Source: Candidatus Electrothrix communis (lineage in GTDB: Bacteria > Desulfobacterota > Desulfobulbia > Desulfobulbales > Desulfobulbaceae). From it: DNA of 64,000 nt. Location: contig CP130629.1 of assembly GCA_030644725.1 (NCBI GenBank), positions 558,001 to 622,000 of the forward strand, given 5' to 3'. Under the pieces are notes generated by a model that was not told where the DNA came from, did no database searches, and saw only the letters and a program-made list of their open reading frames with translations. This document shows positions 18,764 to 28,669 of this stretch, one piece after another. How positions within the stretch are numbered: the first letter of the stretch is position 1; each line of letters starts with the position of its first letter. The position numbers were made by a program, and so were the translations under genes.

Positions 18764-19165
18764 TGTTGTTTTTTACTTTTTTTCTAAAAAGTTGTTGTGC
18801 TGCAGCGCCAGGTAGTCATATCTTTGGTGGATCTGGAAAAGGCTCTTGTTGGCGTTGAAGCTCTTTGTTGGAGATCGCCTCGTTGAGGCTCTACAGAGAT
18901 GTCCTCCAAAAGGGGAGGGGGCTCACGCTCCTGTAAGAAAACAGATTCACGGTAAAAGAACAATAGTTTTTCAGATAATTATAGACTTACTTGGAGTGAA
19001 TCAATTCTCGTGTGTTACCGTTACTGTCTTGTTTGACTAGCTATTATACTTGACATCTCTTTGCTTATACATAGGGACGTTTCTTCCTGGTGCGTTAAAG
19101 ATGTTCAAGAGCTTTTTGGTGGAATACGAGGGTGATATTTGGGTGAGAAGAGAGGAGGAAAAGAA

Positions 19166-19279
19166 ATGTTGAAAAAGAAAATGCTGAAAGCCCTAACTCT
19201 TCAAATTAACGAAGATATGTATTCCGGCTATCTTTGTTCATCGGGTCCTTGTTCTTCCTGCCAAGGGCTAAAACTATGA
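19166..19279 (+). pseudogene. Possible ferritin relic (N-terminal fragment)
   Basis: A 37-codon frame behind an excellent AGGAGG site starts MLKKKMLKALTLQINEDMYS, which closely resembles the first helix of bacterial non-heme ferritins (LS-KKMLKALN-QIN-EMYSAYLY). After GYL the frame becomes cysteine-rich and stops. A shifted frame reads AKTMSF..., reminiscent of the next ferritin stretch. The best reading is a decayed ferritin gene within the 545-base gap upstream of 19309. A real small peptide cannot be excluded. Confidence 0.45.
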
Positions 19280-19308
19280 GCTTCGATTTTGAGTAAAGAG
19301 GGTCAGTT

Positions 19309-20022
19309 ATGGGAACACGAGCAATTAAGCAACAGGTGCTGGGGTTGTTGCAGCAGGATGATCTTGCCGGTATTGAAACAGAGCTTGCCCGGCTTCAGGA
19401 AAAGGAACTGGTCAATGCTCTTTTTTCCGGGATATGTCATTCAGCTGAACAGATTCGTTGGCATGCGGTTTCAGTCATGGGCAGTGCAGTGGCCAGGCTG
19501 GCTGAGCAGGATATGGAGGAAGCACGGGTGATTCTCCGTCGTATGCTGTGGAGTTTGAATGATGAATCCGGTGGTATCGGTTGGGGAGCGCCGGAGTCCA
19601 TGGCTGAGATAATGTGTCGTCATGAGGGGCTGGCTGATGAGTATATCCATATGCTGATCTCATATATGCGACCGGACGGCGAGGAGGAATGCCAGGACGG
19701 TAATTTTCTTGAGCATGAGATGTTGCAGCAGGGACTCATGTGGGCTATAGGGCGATTAGCTCAGTACCGGAAAAAACACTTATTGGTCCGAGGGGTAGAG
19801 CATGATTTGCCCCCGTATTTGGAATCTTCTGATGCGACGGTATGTGGATTAGCAGCACGGGCAATCGGTTTACTGGGGCGTACAGAGGGGATAGGTCGGC
19901 TGAGGGAGCTGGCAAAAAAAGATCAAAGGGCAGTACGTCTCTATAATCAAGGGAACTTCAGCACGGTGTCGGTTGCTGAGCTTGCTGCGCTGGCTCTACA
20001 AAAATTGCAGGAGGTTGGATGA
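19309..20022 (+). CDS. HEAT-repeat-like protein (DVU0298-type)
   Basis: A 237-residue, helix-rich cytoplasmic protein with HEAT-like features, including IRWHAVSVMGSAVARLAEQD near residue 50 and AARAIGLLGRTEGIGRLREL near residue 185. It has the GGIGWGAPESMAEI core seen in the sulfate-reducer DVU0298 family, whose function is unknown. Its stop overlaps the next start (ATGATGG), so it is co-transcribed with the nitrilase/RfaE2 fusion. Confidence 0.7.
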   Translation: MGTRAIKQQVLGLLQQDDLAGIETELARLQEKELVNALFSGICHSAEQIRWHAVSVMGSAVARLAEQDMEEARVILRRMLWSLNDESGGIGWGAPESMAEIMCRHEGLADEYIHMLISYMRPDGEEECQDGNFLEHEMLQQGLMWAIGRLAQYRKKHLLVRGVEHDLPPYLESSDATVCGLAARAIGLLGRTEGIGRLRELAKKDQRAVRLYNQGNFSTVSVAELAALALQKLQEVG

Positions 20023-21287
20023 TGGAACGAATTTTCCCGCAAGTTGCCTGCTTGCAGATGGCTCTTCAGCAGGGTGATGTGGAAGCTAACCTCAAAGAAT
20101 TTCGGCAGCAGCTGGCAGCGGCCAGTTTTTCTGAGGATACCTTGGTAGTCTTGCCCGAACTTTGGGCCACGGGCTTTGATTATACAAATATCGATAGTCT
20201 TGCAGAGCAGACGGCGCAACTCCTTGCTGAACTCCAAGAAAAAGCAGCTCAAGCCGAAATATGGTTTGCCGGATCATTATTGGACAAGCAGGAGGACGGG
20301 GGAATATATAATACGCTGTTTATCGTAGGGCCTGAGGGGGAGGTGGGGAGTTATCAGAAACAGCATCGTTTTCGGCTCTGGCAGGAGGATCAATATCTCG
20401 CTGCCGGAAAAAAATCGCAAACGGTGTTGACTCCTTTCGGACCTATCGGTGCCTTGGTCTGTTATGATCTTCGATTTCCAGAGATCAGTCGAAGGCAGGT
20501 TTTCTCTGGCTGCACGTTGCTTATTGTTTCTGCACAATGGCCCGCAGCCCGTTCTGATCATTGGAGGATTTTGCTTCAGGCGCGGGCGGTGGAGAATCAA
20601 GCCTTTGTTGTTGCATGTAACGGAAGCGGCAATATCCCCGTTGGTGATTTAGCTGGTCATTCTCTCATTATTGCTCCTTCAGGCAAGGTTTTGGCTGAAG
20701 CTGGTGAGGAATCCGCTGTCATCAGCGCAGAACTTCAAGCGGTAGACGTGGAAGATGCCCGATCCCGTTTCTGCTCAGTTGCTGAACGTCCGTGGTATGG
20801 CCAAGATTGCGATAAAGTGGTTACGGAGGAGATTCTCCAGGAGCGGCTGGTGCCTATGCGGGCCCAAGGGAGCAGGGTTGTTTTTACCAATGGTTGTTTT
20901 GATATTCTGCACGCTGGCCATGTCAGCTATTTAGAGGAGGCTCGTCGCTGTGGAGATTGCCTTGTGATCGGGTTGAATTCCGACCGGTCCGTACAGGCTT
21001 TAAAAGGTCCTTCACGGCCTGTGAACACTGAGCTTGAGCGGGCTCGGGTCCTGGCTGCACTTGGCTGCGTGGATTTTGTCGTGCTTTTTGATGAAGACAC
21101 TCCGCTCAGGTTGATTACCACGCTGCTGCCGGATATCCTGGTCAAGGGGGCAGACTGGTCTGAAGATCAGATAGCTGGTGCTGCTGAGGTGAAAGCTGCC
21201 GGGGGAAAAATAGTGCGGATTGCTTTTACTTGCCAGGCCTCTACCACCGGCATTATTGATAAAATTACTGTTTCAACCCGTGAATGA
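20019..21287 (+). CDS. Fusion of carbon-nitrogen hydrolase and heptose-phosphate adenylyltransferase (RfaE2-like)
   Basis: A 422-residue two-domain protein. The first domain (about 1-265) is a nitrilase-superfamily amidase with the E-K-C triad in VLPELWATG, YQKQHRF and ALVCYDLRFPE. The second (about 285-420) is a nucleotidyltransferase with FTNGCFDILHAGH, where HxGH is the signature, plus VIGLNSDRSV, matching the ADP-heptose synthase C-terminal domain (RfaE2/HldE) of LPS inner-core synthesis. Both sets of catalytic residues look intact. The combination is unusual; I know the two domains as separate proteins. A sequencing-induced fusion is unlikely because the frame is continuous with a sensible linker. 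Confidence 0.82.
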   Translation: MMERIFPQVACLQMALQQGDVEANLKEFRQQLAAASFSEDTLVVLPELWATGFDYTNIDSLAEQTAQLLAELQEKAAQAEIWFAGSLLDKQEDGGIYNTLFIVGPEGEVGSYQKQHRFRLWQEDQYLAAGKKSQTVLTPFGPIGALVCYDLRFPEISRRQVFSGCTLLIVSAQWPAARSDHWRILLQARAVENQAFVVACNGSGNIPVGDLAGHSLIIAPSGKVLAEAGEESAVISAELQAVDVEDARSRFCSVAERPWYGQDCDKVVTEEILQERLVPMRAQGSRVVFTNGCFDILHAGHVSYLEEARRCGDCLVIGLNSDRSVQALKGPSRPVNTELERARVLAALGCVDFVVLFDEDTPLRLITTLLPDILVKGADWSEDQIAGAAEVKAAGGKIVRIAFTCQASTTGIIDKITVSTRE

Positions 21288-21501
21288 GCCTGAGTTCTTT
21301 TTTTCTTTGAAGAGGTGATGAACTCGTGAAAAGTCAAGAAAGACAAGTTTCTAGCGGTTATTCGGTGGGTTGCGAGGCGAGTTTTTGGGGTCGACACATA
21401 ATTTCAAAAAAATTAGTTGACATACCTCTCTAATTACTCTTAAGTGGTTAAATGTAATCTGACTTTCCAGGTAGAACGGAACAAAGCTTTATTGTTCTGG
21501 A

Positions 21502-21584
21502 AAGTTGTAAAAAGCCACAGCTGTCGTGAGGCAGTGTCGGAAAGCTGCGGGTCTCCGAAGAGGAGATAGCCGGGTCGCCAACTT
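21502..21584 (+). ncRNA. GEMM-I-like cyclic-dinucleotide riboswitch candidate, copy 1
   Basis: The 69-nt core (21511-21579) has the layout of GEMM-I riboswitches: a CTGTCGTGAGGCAG hairpin with a GNRA loop, GGAAAGC, a second stem beginning GGGTCTCC, and the ending GATAGCCGGGTCGCC. An outer P1 pairs AAGTTG (21502-21507) with CAACTT (21579-21584). It matches the core at 57194-57262 with covarying stem pairs. AGGAGG and an ATG follow within 22 bases, but the frame is only 29 codons long. Confidence 0.62.
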
Positions 21585-21605
21585 GAGTTTTTCCAGGAGG
21601 ACAGT

Positions 21606-21695
21606 ATGCGCTCTGTAATTTCTGTTTACCATGGAACTCTAATCGTAAGAGTTTTACCACGCCCCGCCCTTCTTGTAGTTTCGACAATGCCTTGA
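21606..21695 (+). CDS. 29-codon ORF directly after the riboswitch
   Basis: It starts with ATG six bases after CAGGAGGA, in the same arrangement as the NlpC-like gene behind riboswitch copy 2. The peptide MRSVISVYHGTLIVRV... has no recognisable domain. It may be a leader peptide or the remnant of a lost regulated gene. The rest of the region to 22184 holds no convincing gene. Confidence 0.35.
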   Translation: MRSVISVYHGTLIVRVLPRPALLVVSTMP

Positions 21696-22184
21696 GGTGA
21701 TAATCATATAAAGTCAGTGAATTGGCAATGGTGAGCTTTGCAGCAACCCGGAAGTTTTATATGAATCACCATGAGTTGTCTGAGAGCTGATCCGCTCGGA
21801 AAAATTGTCAAATCCGTATGAAACGTCGAGGAATTAATATGCTTTGAAAGGGGTTTTGATAGTATTTCCTTTCCTATGTTACTGTTATTGTGTTTTGGTG
21901 CTGTTTTTTGGCCGAATACGTTAATAATAATTCTTTTCATAATCGCAATCAGGATGTATTTTTTATAGGAGAGAGCGTCCTCTTTTCTCAGGAACTCATA
22001 AGATAGTTAACGAATCCTTTCAATACAGTTAAAAAAAATTGATTTCAGTTTTAGATATGCTATCTTAGAAAGGTGATGGAGTTCGAGTGCTGATACGGCG
22101 GTCGTTTTTGTCTCGGGATTGTTTGGAGAGCATACCCGGCGTACGTAATGAATTTTTTTACCAATTGAATTTGTTTTATGATTC

Positions 22185-23966
22185 ATGTCTGATATATCAA
22201 AAATTCTCATTGTTGATGATGATCTGACTTTTGTCAATGATCTCTGTGACGTCCTGTCCGCATACAGTCAGTACGAGGTGCTGACTGCCACGAACAGGGG
22301 CGATGAAATATTTGCGCTGAAAAAAGAGAAGATAGCTGTTCTCGTTGTTAATCTCAATGCTGAAAATATTGACGCGCTGGCCCTGCTCTCCCTTGTTTCC
22401 TCTTCTTATCGACATATCCAATGCATCGTGATGATTGCGGCAAAGCATCGTTCCGTGGAATCGGTACGGGAATGTCATTTTAAAGATTCCATCTACCGTT
22501 ATCTTGTCAAGCCGACAAACCTGGAGACCATTGGCTGCGCAGTTCTTGAGGGGTTACAGCGTCTGGACGAGAATGATTATACCCCTGGTATATTTGTAGG
22601 AAAAATAGTTTGTTTTCTTGAAGTGCTGAAGAAAACTTGTCGTATTCGCGTCCATTTCGGGAGCAAGAAACAGGGCGTGTTGTACTTTGAAGACGGTATG
22701 CTCGTGAATGCTTCCTGCGATAACAAGCAGGGGGTCGATGCGGCATTGGAAATATTTGACTGGCCTCCATTGGGATTTACTGAAGAGCCGCCAGATAGTG
22801 GGACAGAAAAGCTTATTACCCCCAAGGGATTGGAAACTATCCTGATCACAGCTCGGCTAAAAAAAGAAGCAGCAGGTAGCCCTGTTGGCAGAGGAATAGG
22901 AGAAAGTTGCTCTATAGAGGCTGCCCAGAAAATCAACTTATTTATTGTTGATGATTCAAGGATGATGCGTAAGGTTATCGCCAATATATTTAAAGATCAT
23001 CCCGTGGTGGAGGTCGTTGGAGAAGCAGAGAACGGAGAAGAGGCGCTGCAAATTATTCCCCAGCTTAAGCCGGACGTGGTGACCCTTGATGTGGAAATGC
23101 CGGTTATGGATGGTCTGACCACGATCAAACATCTGATGATCCAAGCGCCTACGCCCACTGTTATGCTCAGTTCTATGACCGTTGAGGGATCTGACGTGAC
23201 CTTTGATGCCCTCAAATACGGGGCTGTGGATTTTGTTTCCAAACCCTCTAATACCGGGGAAGCTAATTTGGAAGAGCAGACCAGCGAAATTGAACGTAAG
23301 GTCCGCTTGGCAGCAGAAGTTGAGCTTGAGGCTGTGAAATACGTCAGGGCGGTCAGTCAGGAGAAGAAAGACGCGCTGGCCCTTGCTGGCAGCAAATGCG
23401 AACGGCTTGTCGCGTTGGGGGTTGCAGAAGGCGGTTACGGTTCTTTGCTGAAGATTCTTCCCCATCTGTCAGCAAAATTTCCAGCATCATATCTGGTTGT
23501 TTTCTATGCACCATCCCGTCATCTTGATTCTTTTGTTAATTATATCAATAAACTCTCTCCACTCATTATTCGGCGGGCTGAGAATAATGCCAAGATTGAA
23601 GCTGGGGTTTGTTATTTTGCCTCAGGTGATGAATACCTGACGGTTCATGAGCAGGAGGGGGGGCTGGTGCTCCATCTCTCTGCTGCCCCCTTTGCCACCC
23701 GGAGAGGTTCAATAGATATGCTCTTCTTCTCTATGGCAGAACGGTTAAAGGAGAAAAGCGTGGCCGTTGTCCTGTCCGGGATGGGTGAGGATGGCGGGGA
23801 AGGCATGGAGGAAATATTACGGGTGGGCGGTACCGGGATTGTTCAGGATCCCGCAGGCAGCTTGTACAGAGAGATGCCTGCGGCAGTGGCAACCCGTTGT
23901 CCAGGAGCAAAATTATTGCCAGATACGGGAATTCCCAAGTGTATTGAGGGCGTGCTTGTGACGTAG
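22185..23966 (+). CDS. Chemotaxis hybrid: pseudo-receiver, PATAN, receiver, CheB-like domain without catalytic residues
   Basis: 593 residues in four modules. The N-terminal receiver-like domain (about 5-125) keeps the acidic DDD but has Asn where the phosphorylated Asp should be (VLVVNLN). A PATAN/DUF4388-like domain follows (about 133-235). An intact receiver (about 250-375; VDDSRMM, VTLDVEMPVMDG) precedes a CheB methylesterase-fold domain (about 405-590). In CheB the Ser of GxSxGG is Ala414 (GVAEGG) and the catalytic His is Tyr441 (VVFYAP); only Asp536 (SGMGEDG) remains. It is therefore predicted to be inactive as methylesterase, perhaps a receptor-binding switch. It opens the chemosensory cluster, with no clear ribosome-binding site. 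Confidence 0.82.
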   Translation: MSDISKILIVDDDLTFVNDLCDVLSAYSQYEVLTATNRGDEIFALKKEKIAVLVVNLNAENIDALALLSLVSSSYRHIQCIVMIAAKHRSVESVRECHFKDSIYRYLVKPTNLETIGCAVLEGLQRLDENDYTPGIFVGKIVCFLEVLKKTCRIRVHFGSKKQGVLYFEDGMLVNASCDNKQGVDAALEIFDWPPLGFTEEPPDSGTEKLITPKGLETILITARLKKEAAGSPVGRGIGESCSIEAAQKINLFIVDDSRMMRKVIANIFKDHPVVEVVGEAENGEEALQIIPQLKPDVVTLDVEMPVMDGLTTIKHLMIQAPTPTVMLSSMTVEGSDVTFDALKYGAVDFVSKPSNTGEANLEEQTSEIERKVRLAAEVELEAVKYVRAVSQEKKDALALAGSKCERLVALGVAEGGYGSLLKILPHLSAKFPASYLVVFYAPSRHLDSFVNYINKLSPLIIRRAENNAKIEAGVCYFASGDEYLTVHEQEGGLVLHLSAAPFATRRGSIDMLFFSMAERLKEKSVAVVLSGMGEDGGEGMEEILRVGGTGIVQDPAGSLYREMPAAVATRCPGAKLLPDTGIPKCIEGVLVT

Positions 23967-24173
23967 GGTATGGGGTGTATTCTCACCTGAGAAGAAAAAA
24001 TATGGATCTCATTGCAATATTTAAGATATACCGATATATTTTGAAAGAAATAAGATAAATCCCATAAGGAGGTATAGAGGCATGTTCTTTGGAGTGCGGC
24101 AGAACGAGGCCCGGTACCGGACAGTATCATCCGGTCGATCGGTACTATCGGAAAACAGACAGGAGGGGAAACT

Positions 24174-27100
24174 ATGAAACAGAGAGGTACAGGAACCTTT
24201 AAAAAGGGACTCGGACTGACGCAGAAGTTGATTCTTCTGTTGCTGGCAGTTGGTCTGCTTCCCTTTGCCATCAATGCTGTGGCCTCGTATTATCAGACCT
24301 CGGCAGCTCTTGAGATTACGGCTCAAGCCCAGCTTGAGGGTATTCGCGAGATGAAAAAAAATCAGATTGCGGGCTATCTTGATGAGCGTCTCGGTGATGT
24401 TCAGATGATGGGCCAGTTGGTTCAGTCGCTTCGCCATGAGGCTGAATTGAAATTGAAAGCGGTTGAAGGAACCAAGGTACAGGCCTTGCTACGTTATTTT
24501 GCTAAGCGACAAGCGGATACGTTGATGCTGGCTTCTAGCCCCAGTACAATTAACGCTATTCAGGAGTTTAGCGAGGCGTATCGCGAGGAGGGTCAGAGAG
24601 TTGGCGGTAGCCTGTGGAACGGCTATAAAGAAAAATACGGCACTTGGTATAGATCTTTCAGCACAGGCCATGGTTATTATGATCTCTTCCTGATTTCAGC
24701 CAACGGGGATGTTGTCTACACCAATGCCGAAGAGGCTGATCTGGGAAAGAATCTGGTCAGCGGTGCATTAAAGGATTCCGGCTTGGGCCGCCTGTTTGCC
24801 AAGGCTCAGAAAGGGGTGGCTCTTGAAGATTATTCAGCCTATGCCCCATCCAATAATCAGCAGGCGATCTTTGTTGGTGCCCCGATTCTTGAAGAGGGTC
24901 GGTTCCTCGGTGTTGCTGCTCTGCAGATCTCCACCAAGGATGTTGACGGAATTGTTCAAGCCCGTGAGGGACTGGAAGACACCTTTGAGTCCTATATGGT
25001 CGGTAATGCAAGTTCACCTAGCTATCGTTCCAATCGTGTGGTTAAGGAAGGTCGGATCGGTGAACCTCACTCTGGGCCTGATACCGATTTGGCTTTGGCT
25101 GGCAAGTCGGGTACACTCCATAAAATTGGTACCACAGGGGTTTATGAGCTGTCCTCATATACTCCTGTGCCTGTTAAAGGTTTGAATTGGGGTCTGATTA
25201 CCAATGGTGCTCTGAAACAGGTTGTTGTGCCAAAGGGTGAGGGAGAAGCAGAGGATCTGATGCAGAAGTATCAGAAAGCCTACGGGTATTATGATATCTT
25301 TCTAGTTTCTCCAGATGGCTATGCCTTTTATACGGCAGCGAAAGAGGCTGATTATCAGACCAATCTGGTCAGCGGTAAGTACAGTAATACCAATCTGGGA
25401 CGCTTGCTCAAAAAAGTGACAAGCAGCAAGAGGCGTGAGTTGGCCGATTATGCATTTTATGCACCGTCTGGCGATGCACCAGCTGCCTTTGCTGCTGCGC
25501 CGGTTATGGAAAAAGGCGAACTGGTTATGATGGTAGCGGTTCAGCTCTCTGATAAGGATATTCAGGAGGTTATGGCTGAACGTACCGGCCTGGGTGAGAC
25601 CGGTGAAACCTATCTGGTCGGAATGGATAAGCTGATGCGGTCCGCCTCTAGGTTTTCAACCGAATCCACCCTGTTGAAAAAAGAGATTGATACAGTAGCC
25701 GTACGTGAAGGTCTGCAGGATAAGGCAGGGGTTGGTATTATTAAAGATTATCGTGGAACGAATGTTCTCTCTGCCTATACCCATCTTGGCCTGAATGAGA
25801 AGATTGATACCAACTTTGACTGGGTATTGGTGGCGGAGATTGATGAGGACGAGGCCTTTGCTGCTACCAATCGGATGTTGTGGTTTGCTCTGATCGGTGG
25901 ACTTGTTATTGCCGTTATCGTGCTCGGTGTGGCCGTTTTGGTTGGTGGTCTGTTTGCCCGTCCTATTATTGCCATTGCTGGCGTTGTACGACAGGTTGCT
26001 GCGGAACGTGATCTTACCCTTCAGGTGTCGACGACATCCACTGATGAGATTGGTGAGATGGCTGAAGAGTTCAACAACATGCTGCTTGAGTTGAATACGG
26101 CGTTTACCGAGGTTCAGACCGTATCTCAGGCTGTTGCCGCGAACGCCGTGGACGTGTCTGGTCGTGCATCTGCTAACAGGGACCGTGCCCAGGTCGAGGC
26201 TCAGCAGTCCGAGAAAACAAGAGAGCTGCTGCAGACAATGGGTAAGACAGCTGGTGATGTTGCTGATGGTGCCAAGGCGCAGCAGGAAAGTGCGCAGCGT
26301 TCTCAGCAAACAATTGCCGAGCTGCTCCAATCTATGGATACAGTGAGTGACGCTGTTATCAAACAGTCTGAAGAAGCTGAAACAGCTACCGATCGTGTGG
26401 GTGCGATGGGTGAAACCGGTGCCCTTGTTGTGGCCACATCCAATGACCAGGGTAAAATGGTTATGCAGGTGACCGCATCCATGAACGAGATCACCGCAGC
26501 TGTACGAAACATGGGTCAGGCGGTAGACTCCGCTACAGCTCAGGGTCAGGAATCCCTTCAGGCTGCCGAGGACGGTAGATCGGCTGTGGAAAACACGGTT
26601 GCCGGTATGCGCGCTATTGCGGATTCATCTGGACAGATCTCTGAAATCATCGGCGTTATTACAGAAATCGCCGAGCAAACAAACTTGCTCGCTTTGAACG
26701 CCGCCATTGAGGCTGCCCGTGCTGGTGCACATGGTAAGGGTTTTGCGGTTGTTGCTGATGAGGTAGGTAAACTGGCTCAGCGTTCCTCTGAAGCTGCGAA
26801 AGAAATTACCCAGCTGATTAAAGATTCTACTGCCAGCGTTGAGGCAGGAACGAAGTACTCTGAAGAACTGCAGAGCGCTCTTTCCAAGATTGATGCCAGT
26901 GGTCGTAACAACATGCGTTCCATTGAGGAAATTGCATCGGTTGCTCAGGTAGTTGAAGGTGATATCCAGAACGTTCAGACCCTTGTTCAGGAGCTGAACA
27001 GGATGGCGGAAGAGATCTCTAAAATGGCTGGTGAGCAGGGTTCTCGTCGTCAGGCAGCTGAGGTAGCGCTGTCCTCTATGGTTCAGCAGTCTCAGATCAT

Positions 27101-27362
27101 TAGTGCGCTGGTATCTGAAGCAAGTGCCGGTTCTAGTGCCATTGACTCTGAGATGCGCGAGATTGTGACACGTACTGATCAGCTGAACCACATGGTTGCT
27201 GCTCAGGGTGAGCGTTCTCAGGATGCGGTCAGGATTGCCCAGCAGTCCTATGAAGGTGCGCAGAAAACAGTTGAGGGTGCTGGTGTGGTTGTGTCCATTA
27301 CCGATGAGTTGCAGGCTGCATCTGATAGACTGCGCGATCAGGTTGAGCAGTTTAAGTTGTAA
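24174..27362 (+). CDS. Methyl-accepting chemotaxis protein with duplicated periplasmic sensor unit
   Basis: A 1062-residue receptor. TM1 is at about 18-40 and TM2 at about 568-593. The ~525-residue periplasmic region contains two copies of a Cache-like unit starting GYYDLFLIS (about 167) and GYYDIFLVS (about 372), each with the EADxxxNLVSG and YAPS motifs. HAMP (about 594-650) is followed by a long cytoplasmic coiled coil whose tip reads [21 protein letters not shown] (about residues 830-850). No C-terminal NWETF-type tether for CheR/CheB is present, in keeping with the degenerate CheB proteins nearby. Good GGAGG upstream; terminator at 27405. Confidence 0.92.
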   Translation: MKQRGTGTFKKGLGLTQKLILLLLAVGLLPFAINAVASYYQTSAALEITAQAQLEGIREMKKNQIAGYLDERLGDVQMMGQLVQSLRHEAELKLKAVEGTKVQALLRYFAKRQADTLMLASSPSTINAIQEFSEAYREEGQRVGGSLWNGYKEKYGTWYRSFSTGHGYYDLFLISANGDVVYTNAEEADLGKNLVSGALKDSGLGRLFAKAQKGVALEDYSAYAPSNNQQAIFVGAPILEEGRFLGVAALQISTKDVDGIVQAREGLEDTFESYMVGNASSPSYRSNRVVKEGRIGEPHSGPDTDLALAGKSGTLHKIGTTGVYELSSYTPVPVKGLNWGLITNGALKQVVVPKGEGEAEDLMQKYQKAYGYYDIFLVSPDGYAFYTAAKEADYQTNLVSGKYSNTNLGRLLKKVTSSKRRELADYAFYAPSGDAPAAFAAAPVMEKGELVMMVAVQLSDKDIQEVMAERTGLGETGETYLVGMDKLMRSASRFSTESTLLKKEIDTVAVREGLQDKAGVGIIKDYRGTNVLSAYTHLGLNEKIDTNFDWVLVAEIDEDEAFAATNRMLWFALIGGLVIAVIVLGVAVLVGGLFARPIIAIAGVVRQVAAERDLTLQVSTTSTDEIGEMAEEFNNMLLELNTAFTEVQTVSQAVAANAVDVSGRASANRDRAQVEAQQSEKTRELLQTMGKTAGDVADGAKAQQESAQRSQQTIAELLQSMDTVSDAVIKQSEEAETATDRVGAMGETGALVVATSNDQGKMVMQVTASMNEITAAVRNMGQAVDSATAQGQESLQAAEDGRSAVENTVAGMRAIADSSGQISEIIGVITEIAEQTNLLALNAAIEAARAGAHGKGFAVVADEVGKLAQRSSEAAKEITQLIKDSTASVEAGTKYSEELQSALSKIDASGRNNMRSIEEIASVAQVVEGDIQNVQTLVQELNRMAEEISKMAGEQGSRRQAAEVALSSMVQQSQIISALVSEASAGSSAIDSEMREIVTRTDQLNHMVAAQGERSQDAVRIAQQSYEGAQKTVEGAGVVVSITDELQAASDRLRDQVEQFKL

Positions 27363-27404
27363 GCTCATCTTTTGTCTGTTTTTCCGTATTCTCTGTCGCT
27401 GTAT

Positions 27405-27445
27405 CGCTCTGCGTCCCCTTGATTGGGGGCGCAGAGCGGTATATT
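27405..27445 (+). terminator. Rho-independent terminator after the chemoreceptor
   Basis: A hairpin with CGCTCTGCG (27405-27413) pairing CGCAGAGCG (27430-27438), extended by TCCCC/GGGGG, and followed after a few bases by TTTTT. It separates the receptor from cheW. Confidence 0.75.
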
Positions 27446-27550
27446 TTTCTTTGCCGGACAGTGAGAACGGAACTGGAAACCATAAAATATACAACGGATC
27501 GTAAGGACGAACGGCTGTTGGGCTGTTAATCGTAAGAAAGGAGAAAATTC

Positions 27551-28063
27551 ATGGCTGATACTTTTACAGCCGATAAAAGGACCGACCAGGAAGAAAAAGA
27601 ACAGCTAATGCAGCTGGTCGGTTTTACCATCGGTAATGAGCAATTCGGAGTAAATATTCTCATGGTACAGGAGATTATCCGTTCAGCTCCTATTACATCA
27701 GTACCGAATTCACCGGACTTTATAGAAGGTGTTATTAATCTGCGCGGTAATATTATTCCTGTTATTGAGTTGAGGAAGCGACTCAATCTGTTTCGCCAGG
27801 ATACCTCTTCCGATGAATCTTGGATATTGATTCTCGATATTAACGGTAGGGTCACTGGATTTATCGTGGATTCTGTAACAAGGGTTTTAAAAATTTTGGA
27901 AAGTACTATCGAACCTCCGCCGGAAGTTGTTGTGGCGGGGCTTGCTAATCAATATATACGAGGTGTCTGCGATATCGGTGAAGGCCTGCTGATCATGCTT
28001 GATTTTAACCGTATCCTTCTTGCAGATGAATTACAGTTGCTTAAGGCAATAGAGGGAGAGTAA
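27551..28063 (+). CDS. cheW: Chemotaxis coupling protein CheW
   Basis: A 170-residue CheW-like SH3-fold protein (about residues 20-165) with the motifs GNEQFGVNILMVQEI and SPDFIEGVINLRGNIIPVIELRKR, typical of CheW. It links receptors to CheA. AGAAAGGAG precedes the start. A cheY gene follows after four bases. Confidence 0.93.
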   Translation: MADTFTADKRTDQEEKEQLMQLVGFTIGNEQFGVNILMVQEIIRSAPITSVPNSPDFIEGVINLRGNIIPVIELRKRLNLFRQDTSSDESWILILDINGRVTGFIVDSVTRVLKILESTIEPPPEVVVAGLANQYIRGVCDIGEGLLIMLDFNRILLADELQLLKAIEGE

Positions 28064-28067
28064 CCAG

Positions 28068-28433
28068 ATGAGTAAGCGAGTGTTAATAGTCGATGATTCA
28101 TCTATGATGCGTAAGATGATCGCGAAATTATTGCAGCCACCGGGCCATATCGTGGTGGGGCAAGCAAAAAATGGACTGGAAGCTATTGAGCTCTATAAGT
28201 CCTTGAAGCCCGATATCGTCACTATGGATATCACCATGCGTGAAATGGATGGCCTTGCAGCAGCAGAGGAGATTTTACGTTTTGACAGCGCAGCACATAT
28301 CATTTTCCTCTCAAATCTTGATGAAGAGATATATAGAACCGAGGTTGAGCGTCTCGGAGCGCGCGGTTTTGCCAGTAAGCATAAGGCTAGGGAAATTCTT
28401 GATATGATAGAGAAATCAGAGGCTGATGACTAG
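28068..28433 (+). CDS. cheY: CheY-like single-domain response regulator
   Basis: A 121-residue receiver domain. The acidic pair is in VDDSSMMRKM, the phosphoacceptor Asp in VTMDITMREMDG, the switch Ser in IIFLSN, and a Lys in GFASKHKA. All functional residues for phosphorylation by CheA are present. It is the probable output of the CheA at 29447 (inference). Same operon as cheW. Confidence 0.9.
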   Translation: MSKRVLIVDDSSMMRKMIAKLLQPPGHIVVGQAKNGLEAIELYKSLKPDIVTMDITMREMDGLAAAEEILRFDSAAHIIFLSNLDEEIYRTEVERLGARGFASKHKAREILDMIEKSEADD

Positions 28434-28669
28434 GTCGGCGTCGCCAGGACAGAGATTATACCGACATCTGTCTTTAGTGTATTCATCAATCTTCAGTTCA
28501 TGGCTATAAAGAAGAATACTTTTGCTTAGAGATCACGTTGAACATGGGGAGACTTGGAAATTATTCTACATGTAACGTTTCATGATCTTGGAGAGAATTG
28601 CGGGCAGTTTGGTGGGAGGCGGTTTTGGCTGTTCGTCACAAAGTTCATCTTAAAACGGATTTGTCGCCC

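Noticed and set aside
26625-27494. Minus-strand frame opposite the chemoreceptor
   Set aside because: Low-complexity shadow of the receptor's helical repeats; no start signal.
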